Shown piece by piece: positions 21,410 to 31,589 of a stretch of 64,000 nucleotides of DNA. Under the pieces are notes generated by a model. That model was not told where the DNA came from. It made no database searches and was given only the letters and a program-made list of their open reading frames with translations. The first letter of the stretch is position 1. Every line of letters starts with the position of its first letter. Source of the stretch: Halichoerus grypus (Eukaryota; Chordata; Mammalia; Carnivora; Phocidae); the NCBI RefSeq assembly GCF_964656455.1, contig NC_135726.1:31711930-31775929 (forward strand), in the 5' to 3' direction. The translations under genes and the position numbers were made by a program.

Positions 21410-22195
21410 AGTAATAAATTTCACACTTGTAGCAAAGCCGAGGTCCCCTGCGGTCCAGAAATGGTTCCACTTGCCGACCAGGTGTGATGGCTGAATTAGA
21501 GACTTCTCGGGCCTGTTCTTTTCTGCAGTGGTCAAGAACAGAACAACCGAGAGCTAAATACAGCTCCTGATGTGTTTTGTTTTGGCCTGTATAATATGCA
21601 TTTTTTTAATCCATTGATTACATTTAAAAAGCGGGAGAGTTTGCTGAAAAATCTGATTTCCACCTTCTCCTTAGGAATGGGACAATCTAGTGCTGCCCAC
21701 GTTCCCACATGGCAACAATGGGCGGGAGCGGGTTAGCATCTGCCCCTGTGGACGAGGCTTGTGCTCTGCGGGTCACCGCGGAGGGTCACTCCCTGCTGCT
21801 CTGAGCCCAGCCTCCCAGTCTTCACCCATGTTGCCCCATGGGCATCCACACGTGTGGCCCCTGGTTTTCATCTGGGAGCTGGTTTTCAAACTTCCCTGTC
21901 CCAGCCCAAGCCTCTCTCCCAACATACCCCTACCACTAGTCACACCCTCTGCACTCCTGCCTATTCCTTGCTTCTTCTTTTCCACCGTTTTGTGGCTCTA
22001 CAACCACATCACTGACACAGACACGCTAACAGTGAGCTTGGAAGCCAGGTCTCTTCACCTTTCATGGGATTATAGTACCAGTCCCTCTCTCTGCTGTTCA
22101 GCTGAGTTTTGGCCTTGAAATCTTCTTCCCTAATTTTAAAAAATAAATGGATACAAATATGAATGCAGTTCAACCACAAATACAATAAATATATT
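21410..22195. other. Unique stretch, nothing firm
   Basis: C-rich DNA at 21700-22010 may be a decayed LINE, but no motif is good enough to name. An AT-rich part at 21585-21640 (TTTTTTTAATCCATTGATTAC) could be regulatory. Confidence 0.35.
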
Positions 22196-22201
22196 ATATG
22201 C

Positions 22202-22223
22202 GTGTGTGTGTGTGTGTGTGTGT
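22202..22223 (+). repeat. (GT)n microsatellite
   Basis: Eleven GT units following an AT-rich ATATATTATATGC stretch. Confidence 0.9.
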
Positions 22224-22261
22224 CTGAAATGTGGCTAACACTTTCCAGAATTTGTGAGTGT

Positions 22262-22462
22262 GAAGAGTCGTCAGTGCAACCAGACAGATCTGGGTTCAAC
22301 CCAGTGGCAAAGCTCCTGCTATTTGTGGGAACCTGTACCTTTGCTTTCTGATCTTTACAAAGGGCATAACAACAGGACCTATGGCACAGGGTTGTGAATA
22401 AAATGAGAGAAGGTACTTAACACATACTGAGCATCCAGTAAAAATGATAACTATTATTATTT
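22262..22462 (+). repeat. MIR SINE
   Basis: CAACCAGACAGATCTGGGTTC (tRNA-like part), TTTGCTTTCTGATCTTTACA, GGGCATAACAACAGGACCTA, GGGTTGTGAATAAAATGAG, CTTAACACATACTGAGC and AACTATTATTATT: a full-length MIR. Confidence 0.85.
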
Positions 22463-22734
22463 TTTTCAATTATTCTTACTTTTATCTTTGTATTACAACT
22501 CACTCTCCCCAGGGAAGCAGGGTGGAATGGTGTGGGTGGAGGACGACCTGGAGGCCACAGTCTTATCATTGCAAAGACCTGGGTGAACTTCAAAGCGGTT
22601 TCCTAAGCTGACCACACTTTTGAATGTCCACCCATCCTTCTGCTGGACGGGACTTCCACTCCAACTTGGAGGGCGAGGACAAGGGCTGCCATGAACGTAC
22701 ACACCGAGCAATAACCACAGGACACCATTCATTA

Positions 22735-22880
22735 GGCCAGTGGCGTGCTTCAGAATCACCGGGAGGGCTTGTCAAGGTCAAGACTGCTTGGCCCCGCCCC
22801 CTGAGTCTGAGAATCTGCATTTCTACCACATTCTCAAGTGATGCTACAGTTGCAGCTCCAGGACTTTGAGAACCACTAGG
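22735..22880 (+). mobile_element. MER5A-like hAT DNA transposon
   Basis: GCGTGCTTCAGAATCACCGG, AGGGCTTGTCAAGGTC, TTGGCCCCGCCCCCTGAG, GAGAATCTGCATTTCTACC, CAAGTGATGCTACAGTTGC and TTTGAGAACCACTAGG follow the MER5A order almost end to end. Its terminal inverted repeats are the GGCCAGTGG side (22736) and CCACTAGG side. Non-autonomous hAT-Charlie relic. Confidence 0.85.
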
Positions 22881-22884
22881 TTAG

Positions 22885-23430
22885 CCACAATGTGGCAAGG
22901 GAGTCATGCTGAGTAAGGGTGGTTAGAAAGATGGCCCCACAGGATAGAGGTACCAGAGAGGAGCTTGCTCTCCACAGTCTGAGCCAACAGGTGACATAGG
23001 TAGGTGAAAGAGCAAATGATCCCGACTCTTGTACACACTTAGGACTCTGAACTCCTCTATTTCTCCAGCTGGTTTCCCTGAGTGGGGTTGGAGTAAGCAG
23101 GATGGAAGGCAGTCTCATACCAAGGACCCAGTGGCTGACAGTCAGGGCAGGCGGGCCAGAAGTGGGCGGGTGGGGGGGGAGTGATGGGGAAGTATCATGG
23201 GGCACGATGTGTTCCTGAGAAGTGAGGGTAAGGTGGGAGTCTGGCCGGGATGGTGGCTCTAGCTGTGATCCTCATACCTGCCAGATGGGAAACATAAACA
23301 TAGTTACCACCTGTCCTGCATACAGGGGAGATCCCTGCCCCCACACCCAGAACCTGGCCCTACAGGAAGCTGTTGGAAGGCCACTTCCACCTTCTTTTCC
23401 AGATCTGAGGGGGCTCTCCATCCACTCCTT
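22885..23430. other. Unique sequence with a G-run
   Basis: A G-rich stretch at 23159-23188 (GGGCGGGTGGGGGGGG, then GATGGGG) has quadruplex potential. No repeat or gene is recognised. Confidence 0.4.
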
Positions 23431-23451
23431 TGTTAGAAAGGGGAACATCTG

Positions 23452-23674
23452 GGGGAGCCTGGATGGCTCAGTCGGGCGCCTGGGTGGCTCAGTCAGTTGA
23501 GCTTCCAACTCTTGATTTCGGCTCAGGTCATGATCTTGGGGTGGTGAGATCGAGCCCCGCATCAGGCTCTGCACTCAGGGCAGAGTCTGCTTGGGATTCT
23601 TTCTCTCCCTCTCCCCACCCACACTACCACTGCGCGTGCTCTCTCTCTCAAATAATAAATAAATCTTAAAACAA
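23452..23674 (+). mobile_element. CAN-SINE with duplicated head
   Basis: Two copies of the 5' head stand in tandem: GGGAGCCTGGATGGCTCAG (23453-23471) and GGCGCCTGGGTGGCTCAG (23475-23492). The rest is a normal CAN-SINE to an AAATAATAAATAAATC tail. One duplication, AGAAAGGGGAACATCTG (23435-23451) and AGAAAGGGGAATATCTG (23675-23691, one mismatch), encloses both heads. Confidence 0.95.
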
Positions 23675-23699
23675 AGAAAGGGGAATATCTGTGTATCAG

Positions 23700-24180
23700 A
23701 CACCTCTTGTGTGCCACTTCAAAACCACTCAGCCTCACCTCCCACACCAGCCACTACTGCAGCCACTGATTCTCTGCAGGTTGCAAAGCTTCACAGAGGT
23801 GCAGCCTCATGCACCTCCCCTTGACCCATGCCTTGTAGGTCTCACTTCCTGCCGACGCTCCTCTAACACTGTCTCATGGAATGCCAGGATTCATACATGC
23901 ACACCCCTTGAATGCCCTTGACCACGGGGGATAGAAACTGATGGATCATTGCCTCCCTCCTCTTCCTCCAGGTAGCAGTATTGCTCTGCATGTCCTACGG
24001 CTCCCCACAAGGTCCCAGGAGATCAAGTTCAGTCATCCCTATTGATGGCCAACACCATACAGCATCCTTGCACTGGCCTTCCGACCTTCCCTGTTTCTCA
24101 CCTTCTGTCCCACATGCCTGCATCCTTGCGTCTTTCCTTAATGAACTCCTTGAATGTAAGCCTTTGTGTTAGGCTTTGCT
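23700..24180 (+). repeat. Possible decayed L2 LINE
   Basis: C-rich DNA with CCTTCCGACCTTCCCTGTTTC, CCACATGCCTGCATCCTTGC and ending CTCCTTGAATGTAAGCC (24147-24163), which resembles the late L2 word for GAATGTAAGCTCC. Weak match. Confidence 0.3.
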
Positions 24181-24239
24181 TTGGGGAGAACCTCTGGTTA
24201 GAGAATTTCCTAAACTGAGGTTCCAAGCCTGACAGAGAT

Positions 24240-24400
24240 CATTCACCATCCAACCATTCAGCAAATGCTCTGACCCCGGGAGCGCACGTGCTGGGTCCTA
24301 GAGAGGCAACAATGGACAAGGCAGTGAACAGGTCACAGGTCCTGGCCTCAGGGCTCCCACTGCATTGGGGAAGGAGTCAATGAGCTAACAGAAGCATCAA
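24240..24400 (-). repeat. L2 LINE 3' fragment
   Basis: ACCATTCAGCAAATGCTCTG, CACGTGCTGGGTCCTAGAG, GGCAACAATGGACAAGGCAG and GGCCTCAGGGCTCCCACTGC are antisense L2 words in order. Confidence 0.65.
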
Positions 24401-24404
24401 AGGG

Positions 24405-25720
24405 GAATAAATGCCCAAATCAGGAGAATCAGAGTGGCCATCCAACCCACTCTGTCCAGAAGAGGTGAAGTCTGAGCTGAGATCTGTGGCTAGACCAGGA
24501 CAAAATCCAAATCGGCTCTTCGGCTTTCAGAGTTCACCCCAGAAAGACAGGAATTGGATATATGCCATGAATATAACTTACTGTGTCATCCTTTCTAAAA
24601 TATACTAGAATCTACTGATCTACCCTCAGCTTTCCTTTGAGTCTAACCAGAGCCTGGTTGCTTCCAGTTTGTCCATTTTCTTTTTCTCTGGTTTTTGAGG
24701 AGATGGAGGGGAGTGGTCCCCATTACCAAGAAAGCAAAATGCAATCAGTCCAAAGATGGTCCTGCATCGCCGGGAGATTCTGTGTGACCCTGAGCCTCAT
24801 CCTTCTTCTCCTATCTACCACCTTTTCTTCATCTTTTGCTTCTACCTGGGTCCGTTCTCCTCACTGACCCATATTTGGTGACGTACTGGAGGAGGACTGG
24901 GGGCACTGGAAGTGCCTCCTTGCGAGAGAAGCCTTGGTCTCCCAATGGAGATCAGTACCAGCCACTTCCTTCGCCCACCACCCTCTCAAGACGAAATCAC
25001 ACGAGGCTAATTGGATGACTTCCAATGAGGGGCCCCAGGCATGTTCTGGTATCTCCAGGAATTCTTCCTTGAATTCTCAAAGCACTTTGGTTTGAATTTG
25101 CTTTAATTTCTAGAAAAAGCCTAAGCATAAAAATGAGCCAAATACACCTTTTCAGATGAAGGAGCAGAGGCAAATTAAGTGTGATCTTTCCTTGTTGCCA
25201 AAAGATATGGAAAGGTCCAGCTTAGACTCCTCCAACATGGGGAGGGTGTGAAATGGATGCTCCTCTAAGTGGCTCCCCTCAGCCCCAGATGTAGCTGGAT
25301 CTTTCTGTGCTGAGGCTTCTCCTGCATTCCATGGGGCCACCATGCCTGGGTGCCTGGAACGTGATAGAGGGAGGGGTCCCTGCTCTACTTTGCTGAACTC
25401 TTATTCTTACTCATTCTGGGAAATGTGGGTTCCAGCTCCTTTAGAGAATGTGGGATTTGGCTCTTGGCTTCTGCTGAGAGCCAGCATTTCCTGGGGCTGA
25501 AATTGGGCCAAGTCCTCTGTGTGGCATAGCAAAACCTTTTTTTCTGTCTAGCTCTCAGGGCCCCTAGGTGGTAGGGTCAGCAAGGTCATCCTTCTCCCTC
25601 CTGGCACCAGGGGAACTTGGCTGAAGCCAAACCAAGGTCCCCTGGCAGCCAGCCCAGCCAGAGTTAACCTGCTCCTTGGCACAAATACTCTGAGGAAGGA
25701 AGTCAACTTACCAGGATGGT
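24405..25720. other. Unique sequence, nothing recognised
   Basis: Mid-GC DNA without a firm repeat call. Sequence at 25055-25125 (TTCCTTGAATTCTCAAAGC onward) is AT-rich and may be old regulatory DNA. No coding evidence. Confidence 0.35.
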
Positions 25721-25724
25721 GTAG

Positions 25725-25895
25725 CTTGGGCACTAGGTTGGCAGCCCGGAGACCTATGTTCCACTCTCAGCTCTGCTACTACTTTGCTATGTGACCTTGG
25801 ATAAGTCACTGTCTTACTCTGGTTCTCCATCTCTCCATCTGTAAAATGAGCAAGCTGGGACATCTCTCACATTCTGAAATACTAACTATAATTCC
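25725..25895 (+). repeat. MIR SINE
   Basis: GGAGACCTATGTTCCACTCTC, GCTCTGCTACTACTTTGC, TATGTGACCTTGGATAAGTC, GGTTCTCCATCTCTCCATC and GTAAAATGAGCAAGCTGGG: a well-kept MIR. Confidence 0.85.
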
Positions 25896-26045
25896 AGGAG
25901 CTCAAGAGAGAATATATAAGTAAGTACAAGCTTTGGGGAGGGTCCCTTTGCAACCCAGCAGCCTGCAGCATCCTTCTGAGCAAAGTAATGTATTTGGAAT
26001 TCAAAGATCGCGAAGGTTCTTTATTGCTGAAGGGGGAAAGGTCCG

Positions 26046-26330
26046 AATATTGCTTAGCAAATTACCATCTGCTAGGGGCACCATTATGCCTTGACACAAC
26101 CATTGGTCAGCAAATTGGTCACATTATTGGTTAGTAAATTTGAGGCTGCAGAATTATTTATTGGCAAATTAGAGATGGCAGAATTATTGGTTGGTGAGGC
26201 CAGAATTGCAGCGATTGGTTAGCAAATTAGAGATGCCTGTTTTGGTCTGTGAATAAATCACGGCTGGTCAGGGTATTGGAGGCCAAATTAGAGGTGGCCG
26301 GGTTATTTATGGCCCAGCCAGGAAAGCAGA
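26046..26330 (+). repeat. Decayed tandem array bearing inverted CCAAT boxes
   Basis: A degenerate unit near ATTGGTTAGCAAATTAGAGA is repeated about seven or eight times. ATTGG (CCAAT on the minus strand) starts at 26102, 26114, 26126, 26160, 26186, 26214 and 26275, with related ATTGC at 26049 and TTTGG near 26241. CAAATTAGAG or close variants recur at 26165, 26223 and 26284. The spacing is 26-34 bases for most units. It is an eroded minisatellite or a CCAAT (NF-Y type) cluster; I do not recognise it as a named repeat. Confidence 0.6.
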
Positions 26331-26780
26331 AAGCACATTTGCCGGGCAGAGAGGGGGTCAGCCCTCAACGTGTGAGGCTACTCCTTGAGTGTGCTTCCAG
26401 GTTGGCACTTTTCAAGGAGCAATTATTTTGTAAGTACTAATGATGAAGTGGCCTGAGCCAGATTCTTGTCCTGTACCTTCTAGCCCCCATCTCCCACTCT
26501 TTGTTTCCAAAGAGAGCTTAAAAGATGTTGGCTGTCTTGGGCCTGGTCAGTGGGGCAGAGGCTGGATTTCCAGCCCAAGAAAAGATTTGAGCAGAATTCC
26601 TTGCTAGAGAGGGAGCCGAGTTTGATCCAGGAACATGCTCTCCACAGAGGTTTCTCAGATTATGCTCAGGCCCAAGCTAGAATGGGGAACGGCGGTCCAT
26701 GCAAAGTACCTGACCTCAGGAGCTCAGGATCAGGTTGAAACTTCTCTTCTCCAAGGCTCTGGCCAGATCCCAGTTCCCTG
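26331..26780. other. Unique sequence, nothing recognised
   Basis: No repeat family is readable between the CCAAT array and the L2 fragment. Confidence 0.35.
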
Positions 26781-27015
26781 GGAAGTCCACCTCTTCCCTG
26801 GCAGTCTGTAGTGTCTCACTACTGTTTAAAACTTCCCTGTCTAGACCACTTGCTACTCAGTTACTTTCATACTGCCTTATAGTTGCTTTTGACTCTTGAG
26901 TTTTTCATAGCTCCACTGCTAGATGAGAAGCTTTCTGAGGGCAGGACTCCATGCTCTAGTCATGGAGCCTGGCACAGGACTGAGCATATGTAGGTACATA
27001 TTGATGCTTACATGG
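26780..27015 (+). repeat. L2 LINE 3' end
   Basis: GAAGTCCACCTCTTCCCTGG, GAGAAGCTTTCTGAGGGCAGG and GGAGCCTGGCACAGGACTGAG fit the L2 end (GAGGGCAGGGACT, GTGCCTGGCACA). Confidence 0.65.
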
Positions 27016-27035
27016 GTAAATGCATGGATGGGTAG

Positions 27036-27245
27036 ACAGATGGATGGATGGATGGATGCATGCATGCATGCATGCATGCATGCATGGATACATGGATGGA
27101 TGGATGGATGGATGGATGGATGGATGGATGGATGGATGGATAAAGAAAGAATGGATAAAGAATGAATGGATAGATGATGGATGGATGATGAACAGACGAA
27201 TGAGAAATGGATTAATGAGTGGATGAATGGTGTTTGGATGGTTGG
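27036..27245 (+). repeat. Compound tetranucleotide array GGAT-TGCA-GGAT
   Basis: About four GGAT units (27041-27056), then seven perfect TGCA units (27057-27084), then about a dozen GGAT units with one ATACAT interruption (27085-27141), then decayed GGAT/GAAT words. TGCA is self-complementary, so 27057-27084 is a 28-bp perfect palindrome. Confidence 0.95.
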
Positions 27246-27645
27246 ATAGAAAGATAAATAATGTTACTGGTGTTTATAGAAGACAGAAATTCCAAAATGG
27301 AGAAATTTGGAAGTGATTTGAGGCTATACAATCCACCCCCACACTTGCCTAGCCCACTTTTTTAAAATAAAAAACCAAGGAGGCTATTGTCACTGTTCTC
27401 ACATCCTGGACCATAAGGTAAAATCAGCCAAGATATCCTAGTTACCCCAAGGACAGTGAGACTACTCATCTTCAGTCTATAGGAGAGAAGTTCGAAGGAG
27501 AGCCCAGGAAGAATCTTGGAGCTGAAGGAGGACAATGATGTCAAGGGGAGCTTTTGCTTTCATGGTCATCATGAAGTCACAGATGAAACAGGGAGTCTTA
27601 TCATCCTTGTAATGACAAGCTGAGTTTTAACTCCCCAAAGCACCT
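27246..27645. other. Unique sequence, nothing recognised
   Basis: No repeat or coding signal is recognised here. Confidence 0.35.
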
Positions 27646-27647
27646 GT

Positions 27648-27822
27648 ATCCTCACCTGTTCATTTATCCCCAACTCATCTTAGAGGGCAGCTAGGCAGGG
27701 AGTCTTCTTACCATTTTATAGATGAGAAAACTGAAGATCAGAGGGAAGGGATGATTTTCCCATGGGCCCACAGTGAGTTACAGTTAGAATCCAGTCTGCT
27801 AATCACTGTCTCTGCTTCCCCC
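27648..27822 (-). repeat. MIR SINE
   Basis: CTTACCATTTTATAGATGAG, AAAACTGAAGATCAGAGGG, CATGGGCCCACAGTGAGTTA and AGAATCCAGTCTGCTAATC are antisense MIR words in order. Confidence 0.8.
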
Positions 27823-28084
27823 CATCTCCAGCCAATTGATCTGTCCCCTCTTCCCTTCCAATAGTTCGCAGTTCCCATGAGCACATCTGCACAGCACAGA
27901 CACTGTGCATTGGTTGAATTGAAAGAAATCAATGATGATATAATTCCATTCTGTAAGCTCAATATTAATCCTTCACATTTGTGCTTTTAACCTTCCTACG
28001 TCCCCTGGTTATTTCATTTATTCTCCAGAAAGGCAGCTCTGATGTTATCCAATGCTGGCTATTCTGTTTGCTCTCCTTTCAGTC

Positions 28085-28700
28085 ATATTCTCTCTGCTCT
28101 CTGCCCTGGGAGGCTAACCCTTGTGGACTGCATTCTCCAGACTCCCCTGCCCTCTGGTTTCTGCCTAGGTTTGGCCAATGGGAGGCACTGGCAGGACATC
28201 AGAAGGTAGGAAGAGAGAAAAGTTGGGGTGTTTCTTCCCCACTACCTCCATGTTTTGTTTCTGTGTCTCTGCTGGAGCTAAATCCCATTGTGATAACTCT
28301 AGCCAGGTGGGCGCCTCCTCCAATTCTAGATTTTACTGGGCTCCAGAAACACTACTTCCTCTCCTCTTCTTTAGCTCCAGGGGTGATAACAGGGCAAATT
28401 CCTGGGGTGGGGGAGCTCAGCATACCCCTTGCCGACTCCTTAAATCCACAGACACCTCTGTCTTCAGTATCTTGGTTCAGGTCTGTTCATCCAAACCATC
28501 GGTTGATGAAAGGGCAAGCACACCAAACAGACGCCAACATTTGGCTTCCTCCTCCCAAGCTCAGCTCTGACCATGAAAGTTCGGTCATGTCCTCCATCAT
28601 AGTCTTCATAACTACTGGAAGGTGCCCCTCGGGGAGAATGTGCTCAGGGTGGATAACTATGCCCCAGCTTCCTCCACCCTCAAGAGCCACCGTGAGCTAC
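28085..28700 (+). repeat. Ancient interspersed repeat (copy also at 63.6 kb)
   Basis: CTGCCCTGGGAGGCTAACCC, GTGGACTGCATTCTCCAGAC, TGCCCTCTGGTTTCTGCC and GGCCAATGGGAGGCACTGGC, then CAGGACATCAGAAGG, are in the order of a common old mammalian repeat, probably LTR-class. The 270-codon plus-strand frame at 27981-28793 lies almost wholly in this repeat. Confidence 0.55.
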
Positions 28701-28747
28701 TCATCTGTGCCTTGTGACTGGGTCATGAAAAACCTCACTGTGACCTC

Positions 28748-28895
28748 CAACTGGGGACTTCCCCCCTCTGTCCTCAGCCTCCTCATCTTTTAAATGGGGA
28801 GAATAACAGTGTTAGGACGATTGAATGAGCTCATGTGTGTTTAGTGTCTGGAGTACAGAAGGCACTGGATAAACGAGAGATATATTATCACTCTT
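28748..28895 (+). repeat. MIR SINE
   Basis: CTCAGCCTCCTCATCTTTTA, AATGGGGAGAATAACAGTG, TTGAATGAGCTCATGTG and AAGGCACTGGATAAACGAG then TATTATCAC: MIR core and right arm. Confidence 0.75.
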
Positions 28896-28914
28896 AATGA
28901 TAACCACCACCCCC

Positions 28915-29130
28915 CATTGTTGGACATTTCTATTATTTCAGCTTTTCGTTATCATAAAGGATGCTCTGATGAGCATCGTTGTAGATAAAGCATTTTTCAT
29001 AGTTAGTATGATTTTCTCAGGACAGATTCTTGGCTCCAGTGAAGTTATCAGCCAAGTCAAAGTCAACTTGGTGACTTTATAAATGCAGCCAAATCAGTCT
29101 TTCAAAGCTGCTTTGCTGAATGGGTTTGAA
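28915..29130 (-). repeat. L1 LINE fragment (old)
   Basis: TTGTTGGACATTTCTATTATTT, ATCATAAAGGATGCTCTGATG, TTTCTCAGGACAGATTCTTGG and GCAGCCAAATCAGTCTTTC are antisense to the end of L1 ORF2 (words like ATAATGCTGCAATGAACATC and the CCAAATTGCC part). Highly diverged. Confidence 0.6.
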
Positions 29131-29134
29131 TAGT

Positions 29135-29352
29135 TGCAGCCACTATTTATTAAGTGCTTACTGTATGCCTGCGATTGGTTCATGCCATCCCTCTGAGGTA
29201 AGCCCTTCATTATTCCCCATTTTCAGGACAGAAAACTAGAATAGAGAGCCATCCCATCACTTGCCCAAAGTCATGGAATCTGGTTATAGCACCACTGGAG
29301 ATCCAAGTTCAGCCACCTGACTCCCAAACCCCTACTTTCAACTGCTTGCTGC
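29135..29352 (-). repeat. MIR SINE
   Basis: TTATTAAGTGCTTACTGTATG, TGAGGTAAGCCCTTCATTATT, CCCCATTTTCAGGACAGAAA, CACTTGCCCAAAGTCATGG and GAGATCCAAGTTCAGCCACC: near full-length antisense MIR. Confidence 0.85.
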
Positions 29353-30338
29353 CCTGTTTCCATCTGTGGCTTTGGTTTAGTGGGCCAGCCCTGCCTCTCT
29401 TTCCCTGGCACCAGGCCTCTGAACACAAGCTGGGGCAAAGAGCCCTCCACATACTCCCAAGAGGCTATGCTTGCTTGGGCAGAGCTGGAGTGGGGAGGCA
29501 GGAACTCTGTCACACCACCCTCCCCCACCCTGGGGCACTCCAACCTCTTACAGCTCAAAGGACATCTGGGTAACAAAATCCTAGAGAGTTAAAACCAGAA
29601 GGCACCTTACAGAGCCCTCAAGGAGGCGCCTTTTCATGCACAGGAAACCAGCTGGCATCCACCTCCTTGGGGCTTTTCTAAGCTAAGCCCTGGCCCTCCT
29701 GAGGTTGGACGAGGCAGAGCTGAGGAAGCCCTGCTATGGCAAGCAAGCCCTACTCTGGAGGGTCGGGGAAATGGGAGCAAGCAGGGCAATTCCTCCAGCC
29801 TGCTTTGCCTTTCTTCCCATCAGCAGTTTTGCCATGCGCTACGGAAAGGCTCATTGTGCAGACTTGGCCACAGAATCCTTGCAAACCCAAGTCATCTGCA
29901 GGAGCCCAAATCTATGACCTCCAGTGTCTGGACCCCTGAGAGGGGAAACCAGTGCAGGGGGAGGAGGGATACAGATTTTTCCAGCTGGAAGTGCCCCCTG
30001 GCTGCCCCCAGATGCTGGCATCCCAGTGTGTCCTCCATCAGGATCCCTGGCTCCAAGGAGAAGTGGCAGGAGCCGACTGGAGAATTCAGAGCAAATACTG
30101 ACTATGTTGGGTTGGAAATCAGGTCAGGGGTGGAAAACTCAGTCCACGGCTCTACACCTTCTGGGCTTGGCCAGGGAGGAAATACAAGGGCTTCCCCAGA
30201 GCAGATGGCGGCCCGGCCAATAGCCGTCTGGTGCAGCTCGCCTTCACATTCTCCCACCCCACAGACCTCAAGGGTGTTAAGAGCCAGCCCAGGCCTGGCC
30301 GTGGGGTACACGCACTGGGCCCAGACCCACGACCATCT
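29353..30338. other. Unique sequence, nothing recognised
   Basis: GC-balanced sequence. A plus-strand frame of 162 codons (29854-30342) has no domain and no flanking exon signals that I can defend. Confidence 0.4.
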
Positions 30339-30339
30339 G

Positions 30340-30620
30340 TAAAGTGAGCCCAGCCATATCTTGTTTGGTCTGTGCAGAGCTTAGAAAAAGTTGAAATCTT
30401 AGCCAAGCTTTAAACGTTAGAAACATGATAATCAAGTTTTCTGACTGCAGTTGAAAAAAACCAAGAGGAAAGAGACAGATTTTCCACTTGCAGTGATGTT
30501 ACAAAATTGTCCCCTCCAATAAATGAATTAAAAGCTTTATTTGTTGTTTGGAACAAGTCTCTTTACGGGAAAGTGACAAGTCGGTGATATAATAGAGTAG
30601 GTGTGTGAACATACAGAAAA
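30340..30620. promoter_or_regulatory. Candidate conserved AT-rich block
   Basis: Repeat-free AT-rich DNA with CATGATAATCAAGTTTTC (30424-30441), CCAATAAATGAATTAAAAGC (30516-30535) and GGTGATATAATAGAG (30583-30597). Composition and word use contrast with GC-rich sequence on its left. Conservation not tested. Confidence 0.35.
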
Positions 30621-30631
30621 TTGTGAGAATG

Positions 30632-30632
<1 letters not shown>

Positions 30633-30664
<32 letters not shown>
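30633..30664 (+). repeat. (CA)16 microsatellite
   Basis: Sixteen uninterrupted CA units; likely polymorphic. Confidence 0.97.
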
Positions 30665-30666
<2 letters not shown>

Positions 30667-31004
30667 TGCCAAACTTGGGAGACCCTGTTGTGCATCGGGA
30701 TGCCCCTAGAACAGGCCGAAAGAAGAATGAATCTGTAGGTCTGTCTGCATGTCTAAAAGTGTCCGATAGAGCAGAATTTCTGACTCCTTCAAGTGGTTTC
30801 CTGAGCCATGGAGTTCAACCAGCCACCAACAAATTGCCTTGTTGCACAAAAGACCCAGGAGAATGTGTTAGGTCCCAGAAGCTTTGCCATGAGTTAAGAA
30901 CTCCAACGTGATAGATCTGTGGTTTCCCACCCCTGCTCCCCTCCCTGCTCTTTCCTTTGCTGCACTAGGCAGCTTCTCCCTGGCAAAAAGAGAACACATG
31001 TGTG

Positions 31005-31255
31005 CCGTTGCATATTTTTCTGGAAACCTGCTCCCGAACTGTAGTCATAACTCCTGGTAACAACCCATTCCTGCAGTTCAGAGATCTTTTATAAGCCTAT
31101 TTTAGGCATTTGATTATTGCCTGACTAATAATAGGGACGCGTTTTGTCAAAGAATAGACTGGAGGATATAGTAGAAACCGTAGTGTGTAATTGCTCAGTG
31201 ACTGCCATTGAGAATTCCTAGTTACTGGAGTAAGAGAGCCTCTCTCTCAGGTGTG
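31005..31255. promoter_or_regulatory. Candidate conserved AT-rich block
   Basis: Repeat-free block with CATTTGATTATTGCCTGACT (31107-31126), AATAATAGGGACGCGTTTTG (31126-31145), containing an ACGCGT word, and AGTGTGTAATTGCTCAGTGAC (31182-31202). A CpG-bearing core in AT-rich DNA suggests constraint, but this is inference. Confidence 0.35.
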
Positions 31256-31332
31256 AGGCGCCATTTTTTTCATGTAATAATTAGGCTGTGAGAAAGCAAG
31301 CAGAGAAACCCACCCAGAGAGCAAACTTGTTC

Positions 31333-31586
31333 AAAAAGAAGGAAGAAAGGAAGGAAAGAAGGGAGGAAGGAAGGAAGGGGGGGAGGGAGGAAGGAAGGAG
31401 AGGAAGGAAGAAAGCATGGGAAGAAAGGATGGAAGGAAGGAAGGAAAGGGAAGGAGGAGAGATGGAGGAAGGAAGGGAAGGAAGGGAAGGAGGGAGGATG
31501 GAAGGGAGGGAGGCAGGGAAGGAGGAAGGAAGGAAGGAAGGCAGGAAGGAAGGAAGGAAGGAAAAAAAAAAGGAAGAGGGAAAAAC
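31333..31586 (+). repeat. Purine tract of GGAA/GGGA tetranucleotides
   Basis: About 250 bases almost entirely of A and G (GGAA, GAAGG, GGGAGG), with only a few C or T bases (around 31413-31417, 31430, 31462, 31498, 31512, 31541). Polypurine mirror-like DNA can form triplexes. Overlapping frames of up to 126 codons across it (K/E/R/G on plus, F/L/P/S on minus) are artefacts. Confidence 0.95.
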
Positions 31587-31589
31587 CAA

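Noticed and set aside
26923..27226. Frames with repeating MDGW and MHACM units
   Set aside because: Translation of the GGAT/TGCA microsatellite, not a repeat protein.
27981..28793. 270-codon plus-strand open frame, longest in the window
   Set aside because: It lies almost wholly in an old interspersed repeat and a MIR, has no domain, and its composition is that of translated repeat.
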